DNA of 10,424 nucleotides from Euperipatoides rowelli (taxonomy: Eukaryota > Onychophora > Udeonychophora > Euonychophora > Peripatopsidae). Of the stretch, positions 1-6,976 are shown piece by piece. Below the pieces are notes generated by a model. It saw only the letters and a program-made list of their open reading frames with translations, made no database searches and was not told where the DNA came from. The translations under genes and the position numbers were made by a program. The stretch lies in NCBI GenBank assembly GCA_003024985.2, contig PXIH01S0015538.1. The stretch is one strand, 5' to 3'. Each line of letters starts with the position of its first letter. Position 1 is the first letter of the stretch.

Positions 1-890
1 AAATTAAAAATGACAACTGGAATATGTATTAGATAAGTTTGCTTAGGATTACAAAACTACCAAAGTCATAATTAAAATTTTGACAGCATTACAGACATTT
101 TTGCACATAGGTGGGCCTAAAAGATCCACTTTATGCATCCTAGGGTCAAACACTTTTATATCATATTGTCTTATTCTTAACTTCTATTGAGATATGAATG
201 CTAATATAAATTTAAAACCTTTAAGACTCGTCATCACAGAGAAGAATACTAACCATTCAGTTTTGGTTATATGTGGAGTCGAAGAATTTAGCCTTCCTAT
301 TGATTCTGCTATGTACATCTAGTTTAGAACTTTTATATCTGCTTATAACTTTTATCCTGCCTTCCTTGGTACAAGTTTTTAGTAGTATCTGCCAAGCAAC
401 ATCTATTTGGATTACTACAGAAATAGATTTAGTTTGGTCAACAGTTGGACTGTTTTAAAATGGAAATTGTGTAAATATCGGCAAAAATAATCAAGCTGGC
501 TTATTCCATCTGAAAAATACTTTAATAAAAACAAAATGGTGCTGGTATAAATGTAAAATCTCTTGATTATGCAGATATGAATGTGGATGGGAACAATAAT
601 GACACTGATTACAATGATTTAGATCCTTAGAGGGGATGTTTTATTTCATCTGCATTAATGGCTATCTATATCTCACGGGTATATATAAAAATCTAGGCTG
701 CTAACTACATCTTGTGGTCAAATGGCTCAAAATGAGATCTAATTTGTGAATTTGTGGAGGCTACACAGATTCAAATCAAATAACACATTAATCAAGTAGC
801 AAAATACATACAGTATTTGAAGAAATGGAACGTTTTACCATCTTTGATTGGAACAATCAACAATTTAACTGAGACCCAAGATGTTGGTAT
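1..890. other. Non-coding AT-rich flank, possible BEL/Pao 3' end
   Basis: No reading frame here resembles a protein I recognise; a 61-codon open stretch at 273-458 starts at GTG, is Leu/Ile-rich and has no family resemblance. The stretch lies just beyond the 3' end of the minus-strand BEL/Pao pol remnant, where the polypurine tract and 3' LTR of that element would be expected. I cannot see a TG...CA-bounded LTR or a second copy elsewhere in the window, so LTR identity is only a positional inference. Confidence 0.4.
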
Positions 891-1960
891 TAGTTTGTAA
901 AAGGCAAAGGGGATATGTAAGTAATTGATATTTTTATTGTCCTCCAGCAGTCCTCAATGTGACCACTCATATCAGTTTGTCAGGTGCGGTATGAAAGCTA
1001 ATGACCTGGATTAATACCCATTCAAGGGTGAAATATTTTTGTCCTTTAGAAAAAATTCAATATTTGATTGCTCCTTCCCAATTCAATATTTGATTGCTCC
1101 TTGGTCTATTTCAGGCAGCTTAGGTACTACAAAACCATCTCCACCAAAAAAAAAAAAACAGTTGCAATTATTGCTGAATTTGTCTCCAATGAGTCAATTA
1201 TTATTAGGTGTAGCAACAAAATCAGTCCCTGGAAACTTGGTCAGAGGTTGTGCAATCAGTAAGTATCCAGGTATTAAAGCCTCAAGATCATCTGGTTCTG
1301 AGGATATTGGACACAAGGGACAAGAGTTGAGGCAAGCTTAAATCTGGATTAAATGGGCATTTAGTTCCTCTTATGCAAGAATGTCCAAACACAGCCTTCA
1401 TATAATGAATTCTGGCTTCGTAGAGGCCACCAAAATAGGGAGAACCAGAGATAATTAAATGCCAGATGGTTCCATCAAAGGTATTTTTGTTAAATAATTT
1501 TTCATTGGATCTTGCAATTTCCATAGATTTTGCACCTGTGCTACAATCACCATAAATGTGAGTTAGTACATCTCTTCTAGCTGTAATCCTTTGAACCATG
1601 TGATGAGAACCATGTCCATGAAGAGTAGAGACCTTTAATTTAATAGTACCTCCATAGTAAATGCCTACTTCATCAAATGGTCTTGCTGGCTGAACTCTGC
1701 AAGAAGCAAATTTCTCATGAGTTGGTTGCTTGATGGAGCACTAAAGCAGTGGCTATGAACGCACTTGTGGATATGTAAATGACCACATTATGGCCATTAA
1801 TGATTCAGAACCTAAACTGAACTGCCAAAAGGAGCTTGGACCAGCATATAGTTACATAAGATGGTAATAATCAATAACCAATGATGTGAAGGAGGATTTC
1901 TGAGGAAGCAAATTGGATGATTTTTGTCAAAATGCAATGATAAGGCTTGCAACCCAGAAG
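890..1960 (-). pseudogene. BEL/Pao integrase remnant with C-terminal tail
   Basis: In the living family this enzyme inserts the cDNA into host DNA. The zinc-binding region is decayed: DKNHPICF near 1890-1920 and, in another frame, IINGHNVV at 1781-1810. The core starts with RVQPARPFDEVGIYYGG at 1648-1698, where the first catalytic Asp (usually VDYAGP) is Tyr. The same frame runs on through ITARRDVLTHIYGDCS (second Asp kept) to WHLIISGSPYFGGLYEA at about 1405-1460 (catalytic Glu kept). After a frameshift, SSEPDDLEALIPGYLLIA at 1228-1311 matches the PLS.DP.DLEALTPGHFLIG block. The tail ends with VVTLRTAGG at 937-966, then LLTYPLC, matching VVTVRTA.G and ICPLP. A 13-A run at 1146-1158 and a 26-bp tandem duplication break the tail. 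Confidence 0.9.
1055..1102. repeat. Tandem duplication, 22 bp identical, period 26
   Basis: ATTCAATATTTGATTGCTCC, followed by TT, occurs at 1055-1076 and again at 1081-1102. It sits in the decayed tail of the BEL/Pao integrase and most likely arose by slippage or a local duplication after the element died. Confidence 0.85.
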
Positions 1961-1989
1961 ATGAAAAAAAGGTGAAAAACCAGAATATG

Positions 1990-2606
1990 ACTATTTTAAC
2001 ATCCAATGTTCAACTTCAACTATAATAGCTGTAAGGGCAACTTTAGTATAATGTAGTTTCGGTAGCATAAGGAACATTTGATCAGTTAAGGACCTCATAC
2101 TGGAAGAGCCAATGAGGTCTATGTCACCACAAGTGTAAGAAACCAGGACATGAATAGTGATTCTTCTGGAAGATTTTCCTTGGATGGCACATGACTCCAG
2201 GCTTAATGGGGAAATCAATTCTTGCTTGAGGGCACCATGATTTGCCACAAAGGTGGCCCGCTTTGGGGGTTGTTCTGCTAGAAAAGCAAGTACAATTGTG
2301 GAGTCTGTCCAAGTATGGACATGTGTAAACATAAATTTTATGTCCTTCATTATGTCATTTAATAGACATGCGAGGAGATAAGCACCACTCAAATCTAATA
2401 TCAGTAGGAAGAGCTGTTTTAGGGGAGTAACTCTAGTCTTGTAGCACAACATGTGACAAAGGATAGTTACATCATTGGAACCAGTTTTTTTCTTAGGCAA
2501 CAGCTGCATAGGCAGACTTATATCTATCACAGAAGTTATGGAGCTTACAGTTTCTACCATTATTAAGTCCAACATACTGAGGGATCTAAATTAAATGAAT
2601 GAGTTC
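1990..2606 (-). pseudogene. BEL/Pao RNase H remnant
   Basis: This is the longest near-continuous open piece of the dead pol (a 194-codon stretch at 1991-2575). In the intact family the domain degrades the RNA strand of the RNA:DNA hybrid. At 2493-2546 the block LHNFCDRYKSAYAAVA matches the family motif (EL)H.FCDAS..AYAAV.Y, including the first catalytic Asp; it lies in a different frame from the long open stretch. Then come CYKTRVTPLKQL and LILDLSGAYLLACLL, where the usual PRLEL.A.L Glu is Asp. HTWTDSTIVLAFLAEQPPKR at 2255-2320 holds the conserved TDS. FVANH follows, then a decayed HRPHWLFQYEV at 2085-2127, corresponding to the WW.GP.WL block. The long frame is the product of mutation in several frames and is not a gene of its own. 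Confidence 0.9.
2599..2606. repeat. Left target-site duplication of hAT element
   Basis: ATGAGTTC directly precedes the left terminus CAATGTTG and is identical to 3181-3188. It is a copy of 8 bp of the BEL/Pao pol made on insertion. Confidence 0.9.
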
Positions 2607-3180
2607 CAATGTTGTTCAAAGTATTTGTTGCAAGTACTTAAGTAAAAGTAAAAGTAAATTGAAAATGGCCTACTTAAGTAAGAGTAAAAGTACTTTCATA
2701 ATTTCTTTACTTAAGTAAAAGTAAAAAAGTACTTCACCAAATTGTTACTTTTGAAGTAAAAGTAAAAGTAGTTATTTTTTTTCTTCAAAAATTGACAATA
2801 TTAAAATTCAGTTTCTAGGTGTGTTAGATTGGNTTTATTTCACTTGTACTTGTTAATTTAATTCAATTATGAACTGCAAACCTCGGTAATCTGTCTATGA
2901 TCAGTGTTACAAGGCTAGAAATAGTCCGGTGCTCTGGTCTAGTCTTTGCATTCTCCCACGTGAAATGACACCTCAAAAATTCCTTATAATAATATCTTAC
3001 TTGTAACGAAAATAATTTTTTAAATGTAACTAAGTAAAAGTAATTAAAAATTGAAATGACAGTACTTTGTTGCAAGTAAAAGTTTCATAAATGGAAACTA
3101 CTTTGTTAATCTAAAAAGTATTGCTACATTTACTTAAGTACAGTACTTCGTTACTTTTACTTCGTTACTGCCCAACACTG
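2607..3180. mobile_element. Non-autonomous hAT-like DNA transposon (574 bp), nested
   Basis: The ends are CAATGTTGTTCAAAG on the left and, read inward on the other strand, CAGTGTTGGGCAGTAACG on the right. These are imperfect terminal inverted repeats of the CAGTGTTGG type. The element is flanked by a perfect 8-bp direct repeat ATGAGTTC (2599-2606 and 3181-3188), the duplication length typical of hAT transposases. Both subterminal parts are rich in AGTAAA units and contain four copies of the palindrome TACTTAAGTA. The centre (about 2830-3000) is less repetitive; it has a 70-codon minus-strand open stretch that I do not recognise as transposase. The element interrupts the BEL/Pao pol, and its removal restores the frame. 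It would need a transposase supplied in trans. Confidence 0.88.
2635..2780. repeat. Left subterminal AGTAAA / TACTTAAGTA repeats of hAT element
   Basis: The perfect 10-bp palindrome TACTTAAGTA occurs at 2635-2644, 2671-2680 and 2708-2717, embedded in short AGTAAAAGTAAA runs. A fourth copy is at 3131-3140, near the right end. Subterminal short repeats are known transposase-binding sites in hAT elements; that role here is inferred. Confidence 0.7.
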
Positions 3181-3188
3181 ATGAGTTC
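3181..3188. repeat. Right target-site duplication of hAT element
   Basis: ATGAGTTC directly follows the right terminus CCCAACACTG and is identical to 2599-2606. On the minus strand it encodes part of the conserved EL.. helix end of the interrupted pol. Confidence 0.9.
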
Positions 3189-3350
3189 TCAGTTCTGACA
3201 CAATGTCCATCCAGTCTCATGTTATGTCTGCAAGAACAGGATAATCCCATGGCAACCATAATCTCTGCATAAAAATTTGGAACTGGCTACTATGATGCTT
3301 GGAATCATCTAAATGGTCAGATCAAGGGTGCCAATGAAGGCCAAAATCCT
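3183..3350 (-). pseudogene. BEL/Pao pol A17-type segment before RNase H
   Basis: The minus strand reads FGLHWHP, a stop, then SDHLDDS, followed by QIFMQRLWLPWDYPVLADIT and WMDIVSELRTH. These match the BEL/Pao region LG+.W.P...D.F, then ..ILMQ.LW...L.WD.P+P..I...W..+..EL. The well-conserved stretch normally between them (with its IFDPLG motif) is absent, so there is an internal deletion near 3290. The segment ends exactly at the hAT insertion site. Reading across the insertion after removal of the element and one target copy continues in the same frame as SFNLDPS, which supports the junction. Confidence 0.83.
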
Positions 3351-4110
3351 TTACTACAGAATCAGATTTAAAGGCATGATATTTCTCAGTATCACATAAC
3401 TATGGTGGCAAGTGAGTCAGTATGTCCCCAGAATTTTCATCCCACTTGTGTAACTAAAAAAACCCACTCTTCAGTATGTCTATCAACTGTGACTGTGCTT
3501 TCATGGCTGCATGCTTAGTCATAGCACCTGATATAAGATCATCAGAATTAAAATCATCAACCAACAATTCAGAACCAATGGGAAAAAGTCTTTGTCATCT
3601 GTCACCAATTGCTGCAGTACCATTGTGGCAAGGTATGAACCACAAGCAGTGTCATATATGTTAGTGTTAAGCTCATATTCTTGTATTGGGAATTCATAAA
3701 AAATTCTTCACATTATGTGTAGCTTGGATCAGTACATGGGGTGCAATAAATCTTGCCTAAACATGTTGGTAACGTCTGCAGTGAAGGCATAAATGGAAAC
3801 CTAAAATAGAGGATCAAAGACAGTAGACTTTTCTGGATGACTTGGGACAGCAAGCAACAACTGAGGAAGTTTTGGCTAATGTATCAAATTTAAAACCCAC
3901 ACTTTTGTAGTAGCCTACTATTGTTGTACTTAAATACAGCATATTGTGGTATTTAATAAGTAACTGTGTTAGCTATCTGAGAATCAGTGTTCACTGGTGA
4001 CATGTCCTAATTCAAATAATTCATCCATAAACTGCTTATAATGGTTATGGAGTTCTGTATACTGATTAAAATGTCCCTCATTATTTTCATCTAAGGAAAC
4101 ATACGGTACA
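3350..4110 (-). pseudogene. BEL/Pao reverse transcriptase remnant
   Basis: In the intact family this domain makes cDNA from the element RNA inside virus-like particles. At 3987-4064 (minus) the frame reads YTELHNHYKQFMDELFELGHVT, given here as two abutting pieces of one conserved helix before the palm (YTELHNHYKQF then MDELFELGHVT). PQYAVFKYNNS follows at 3917-3949, matching the LPHHAVFK block. The first catalytic motif is kept as AFTADVTNMFRQ at 3750-3791. Next come YELNTNIYDTACGSYLAT near 3615-3676 and, after a frameshift, VDDFNSDDLISGAMTKHAA at about 3500-3561. The position of the catalytic YVDD box carries NSDD, so the polymerase motif is altered. The thumb region follows as LIDILKSGFF, a stop, then LHKW. 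Many stops occur between blocks, and the protein cannot be made. Confidence 0.87.
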
Positions 4111-4159
4111 CCTTCTGTTTTAGCCTAGATTAAGAGTACATTGTAATGGGGAGGCATAG

Positions 4160-4560
4160 TACAAAATGGTGAGATGGATGTTGGGAGGGACTCACTCTAA
4201 ACTGTTCCTAAGAAAGCTGATCTTCTTGTGTCATGCAGATGATAATGACAAATTTTCAATTTCTCATAACTGGTTAAGTTGTGCATCAATATCTAAAACA
4301 ATGTGATTCATAAAAACAGTGATGAGGATTTAAGTGTATTGTAGCCTGAGAGAATCCACCCTAATGTGGTGCACTAGACTATAGCAGTCTTAGATGGGCT
4401 CTCTTTATCCATTCAAAAGAAGTTCAGCCACTATGTCTGTCCAAGGAGATTGTCTATTAAACCAGGTCTATCAAATGTTTGGACAGCTAGCTGTAAGACA
4501 TTAATATGAGTACAGTTGAAGGATTTTTCTTATTCTAGGATCCAAATTGTAATTGCATCT
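4160..4560 (-). pseudogene. BEL/Pao pol: protease end and linker to RT
   Basis: This is the oldest recognisable part of the minus-strand pol. At 4440-4490 a frame reads LAVQTFDRPGLIDNLLG, matching the BEL/Pao block usually seen as LADP.F...G.ID.LLGAD. At about 4331-4374 comes TTLGWILSGYNTL, matching the conserved LGW..SG that ends the protease region. At about 4183-4242, in another frame, MTQEDQLS, a stop, then EQFRVS resembles the TPEE..CE..F segment before RT. At least two frameshifts and several stops separate these blocks. The catalytic DSG of the aspartic protease, expected upstream, is not visible, so the truncation or decay point lies near 4560. Confidence 0.8.
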
Positions 4561-5800
4561 TCAAACACATGCCTCATAACGTTTTTTTCTTTTGAACACC
4601 AAACCTTTCCTAATATTTTTTTTAATTTAGTCTCGAAGTAGACCATTCATGAATTTTTATTTTCCTCCACTTTATATTTGATTAATATACTATATTTCTC
4701 CCTGTACTGAACAATATAGGCCTACATTTTATTTCTGATATTTGATTAATTTATTTATCTAATATCCCTTTCCCTTCCTTAACTAATGCCATTCTGAATC
4801 AAACTGCTTGATTATTTTTAATCTAGACATGATTAATATACCATATTATACTCATTTACACAAATGTTTCAAACTTTTCCATTACTCAAAGTCATTATTT
4901 TATTTACTTGGCCTGTACTTTTAATGTCTACCATTTATCTTCTGCCAGATAAAAAAAAATGTAATAAAATTATGACCAGCTTATAGAATACATCAACACA
5001 GAATTAATTTTATAAAATACAAATCAACAACATAGCTATGTCATTTGAAATTATTAAATTTTAATTTAATTTAATAAAATTAAAATTTAATGAAATCAAA
5101 TATTAAATAAACTCTTCAATACATTATTTTTATTTAGATAACATTATGAACATTTCTGGTTATTAGGATCTAAGTAAACAACTATATTTTTAATTTGAAA
5201 TCCTAATCTACTGTACGTAAACAGGTATATTATTTAAACACAAAACAAAAACAACAACAATAAACAGTAGACTACTCACTACTAAACTGTCAGGCTGAAG
5301 GTCGAAATAATATAGTATGTTCTCTTTATTATCATAGGGTTAAGCTGGTTGGCCCATAGTTGTTTATTTTTTTTTTGTTTAGTAGGAGTTAGAGTTCAGG
5401 ATCAGGGTTAAGGTTAAGGTGCAAGCAAAAAAGAATGCTGGCAATCAATTTAGTTATTTGTAAGGCAATCTAATATGACTGGTAATCAGTGTGTAGATAA
5501 GTTTGCACTGTGAATGCTATGATGTCCTGCTCTCTTGTTTAATTAAATAGTAATTTATAGCCAACTCATGTGTTGTCGACACCATTCATCACATTGGATT
5601 TTTTTAGTCCAAAAACAAAAATCTCTGTCTCCAACTTTTAATTAGTTTTTTTTAATGGATAAACATATCTATCAATATAATATTGAAAAAAAATGCTGAA
5701 AATTTAATAAGATTTTATGCATCACATTTATATAGATTTTCACTTTACGCATCATATTAAATCCACAATGTACTTCATATGGTCCAACTTTAACATTACT
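4560..5800. other. AT-rich non-coding stretch
   Basis: There is no recognisable coding signal on either strand. The first 400 bases are T-rich on the plus strand and contain a near-repeat, GATTAATATAC(T/C)ATATT, at 4680-4696 and 4831-4847. The 5' part of the BEL/Pao element (protease active site, gag, 5' LTR) should lie here if it survived, but no motif can be read. A palindrome is annotated separately at 5043-5101. Confidence 0.5.
5043..5101. repeat. AT-only palindrome with extended imperfect arms
   Basis: ATTAAATTTTAATT at 5053-5066 pairs perfectly with AATTAAAATTTAAT at 5078-5091 across an 11-nt spacer. Symmetry continues outward with mismatches (left TTGAAAT, right GAAATCAAA). It could extrude as a cruciform or mark the centre of a small foldback element, but no target duplication was found. 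Confidence 0.65.
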
Positions 5801-5811
5801 ATAAATTACTG

Positions 5812-5840
5812 ATTCCCATTGTTATTTCCTCAATGGGAAT
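5812..5840. repeat. Perfect 10-bp stem-loop
   Basis: ATTCCCATTG (5812-5821) and CAATGGGAAT (5831-5840) are exact reverse complements around a 9-nt loop. It is GC-richer than its surroundings. No T-run or gene sits next to it, so a terminator reading is not supported. Confidence 0.75.
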
Positions 5841-5932
5841 GATACAGGTAGTACTCACCCTACCAAACAATTGTACGGAAAGGAGTACTGTCATGGCTAT
5901 TTGGTCTGTTGACCGATCATGAACAGTTAGTC

Positions 5933-5981
5933 ACCAGATGTTGCTACAGGCTAATTTAATATTAACCTGTTAACATCTGGT
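5933..5981. repeat. Near-perfect hairpin, ~22-bp arms, 5-nt loop
   Basis: The left arm starts ACCAGATGTTGCTACAGG and the right arm ends CCTGTTAACATCTGGT. The arms continue to the loop as CTAAT and ATTAA. Differences are a three-for-one base change in mid-arm and one mismatch. This is the strongest hairpin in the window apart from AT-only sequence, and it lies in non-coding DNA just before the Ty3-like relic. Confidence 0.75.
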
Positions 5982-5994
5982 AGATTAATCATTT

Positions 5995-6081
5995 ATATTT
6001 GGTTACTAGATCAAATATTCATACACACGTTGATGAATTCTGCAGCTTCATCAAAATCCCAAAAGTTCATTAACCAAATAT
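5995..6081. repeat. Nested inverted repeats (ATATTTGGTTA / TGATGAA)
   Basis: ATATTTGGTTA (5995-6005) pairs exactly with TAACCAAATAT (6071-6081). Inside, TGATGAA (6031-6037) pairs with TTCATCA (6047-6053) around TTCTGCAGC. The centres differ by about 4 bp, so the two stems are nested but not perfectly concentric. Confidence 0.65.
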
Positions 6082-6104
6082 ATTCTATCATATTAAATAA
6101 GTCA

Positions 6105-6142
6105 ATTGATAAATTTAATAACTAATATTGCAATTTATCAAT
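6105..6142. repeat. Perfect 11-bp inverted repeat
   Basis: ATTGATAAATT (6105-6115) pairs exactly with AATTTATCAAT (6132-6142) with a 16-nt spacer. It is AT-only apart from one G or C per arm. Confidence 0.65.
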
Positions 6143-6160
6143 AATGTCATTACCTTAACA

Positions 6161-6183
6161 TTTTTTTTACAATGTAAAAAAAA
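6161..6183. repeat. T8AC / GTA8 perfect palindrome
   Basis: TTTTTTTTAC (6161-6170) and GTAAAAAAAA (6174-6183) are exact complements with a 3-nt centre. From this point on the plus strand becomes markedly A-rich, so the palindrome sits near the likely left side of the Ty3-like relic. Confidence 0.65.
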
Positions 6184-6246
6184 ATATGAGAGGGTACATA
6201 AACAAGAGTGATACCTGGAATATAACAAACATTAAAACTGACAACA

Positions 6247-6577
6247 ATGGAAAAAACAATTACAGAAAAACTGTCAACCATTGAAAAAACAATGACAGAA
6301 AATAGGCCTAAGGCAAAAACACAACATCCAGAGAAAATAACCAAAAAATAATGACAGAAAACATGCAAAAAATGATGACTGTAAAGCTAACAGATAATCA
6401 AAAAACTATAACAGAAAAACTAGCTGAGACACAAAAAAACATGACAGAAAAACTGAATGAAATGCAAAATAAGTTAGGCCTCTCTTTGAAAGTCAACAAA
6501 TTTTAGAGTCTAAACTGATAGAAAACATAACTCAATTAACTACAATTTGCAATGGAGAAAATGTCTCTGGAATGTAA
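6247..6577 (+). pseudogene. Gag-like N-terminal coiled-coil region
   Basis: Three successive frames carry a repetitive, Lys/Glu/Thr-rich peptide. The first starts at ATG 6247 (MEKTITEKLSTIEKTMTE) and stops at 6349-6351. The second starts at ATG 6351 (MTENMQKMMTVKL), contains QKTITEKLAETQKNMTEKLN, and stops at 6504-6506. A third picks up as QQILESKLIENITQL and stops at 6575-6577. The recurring MTEKL / ITEKL unit with Leu, Ile or Met spaced every 7 residues or so predicts a coiled coil. Coiled-coil N-termini before a capsid core occur in retroelement gag proteins, and the downstream context supports that. No known gag was matched here by itself, so the link rests on position, strand and composition. 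Confidence 0.6.
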
Positions 6578-6844
6578 AGAGAGGGCAAACCACTAGGAGC
6601 AGTAAATCATACAAAACCGAGAGACCATAATAACAGAACAAAAACCACAAATAATAGAAATAAATTTAGAAACAAGCAATAAAATGTGGGAAAGATCTAT
6701 AGGAACCAAATAGAAATACATACTGCCTTCTTAACTTAGCCTAACTACAAACACAACTAGAACAATGTAGTATAGCAAACACACAATTTAAATGGGAACA
6801 ACCCCCACAAATCTTTTAAGCTAACCAACACAAGTTCAAACAAT

Positions 6845-6976
6845 ATGAGTGACATATTTTCCATAAACACAAGCTCAGGGAATTCAGAAAATGAGTCATC
6901 AGATTTGAGTAGCACCAATCAAAGACCAAGGAAGCATAGGTCTAACAACGTACACATCCAAGAGACTTTTTCCTGA
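6845..6976 (+). pseudogene. Ser/Asn-rich gag linker fragment
   Basis: A 43-codon open stretch from ATG 6845 to TGA 6974 begins MSDIFSINTSSGNSENESSD and ends with a basic patch (RPRKHRSNN). It is low-complexity and polar, as in linkers between a gag coiled coil and the capsid core. It ends where the capsid-like frame opens in another phase (from 6946), which suggests one original reading frame split by a frameshift. It is not recognisable by itself. Confidence 0.45.

Larger units (their letters stand above)
890..4560 (-). mobile_element. Degenerate BEL/Pao LTR retrotransposon (pol remnant)
   Basis: Read on the minus strand, this stretch carries BEL/Pao pol motifs in the correct order: a protease-end motif (DRPGLIDNLLG, then LGWILSG), the RT linker (YKQFMDELFELGHVT), RT (AFTADVTNMFRQ), the A17/RNase H block (FGLHWHP, NFCDRYKSAYAAVA, KTRVTPLKQL, WTDSTIVLAFLAEQPPKR, FVANH), and integrase (RVQPARPF, SPYFGGLYEA, DDLEALIPG, VVTLRTAGG). 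The order and spacing are diagnostic of BEL/Pao rather than Ty3/gypsy or copia. The reading frame changes many times and carries numerous stops, so the element is dead. Gag and the protease catalytic region are not recognisable upstream of about 4560, and the total (about 3.1 kb after removing the nested hAT element) is clearly shorter than a usual BEL pol, so it is 5'-truncated and internally deleted. LTRs were not identified. Confidence 0.9.

Noticed and set aside
1039-1341. Plus-strand open frames over the integrase tail
   Set aside because: They are antisense to BEL/Pao integrase blocks (DDLEALIPG region) and pass through the A13 run and the 26-bp duplication; no family resemblance.
1991-2575. 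194-codon minus-strand open frame as a gene
   Set aside because: It is a surviving stretch of the decayed BEL/Pao RNase H region; family motifs such as the first catalytic Asp block lie in another frame, so it is not an independent gene.
2641-2780. AGTAAA runs as a CRISPR or satellite array
   Set aside because: Units are short and irregular without spacers, and they lie entirely within the delimited hAT element.
3476-3664. 62-codon plus-strand open frame
   Set aside because: It is antisense to the RT active-site region read on the minus strand.
5399-5420. GGGTTAAGGTTAAGG as an interstitial telomere repeat
   Set aside because: Only about two TTAAGG units, too few to tell from chance.
5812-5840. 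Stem-loop as a bacterial-type terminator
   Set aside because: The DNA is eukaryotic, no gene ends there and no T-run follows.
6150-6368. 72-codon minus-strand hydrophobic frame resembling a membrane protein
   Set aside because: Phe/Val/Ile richness is the complement of the A-rich coiled-coil coding strand.
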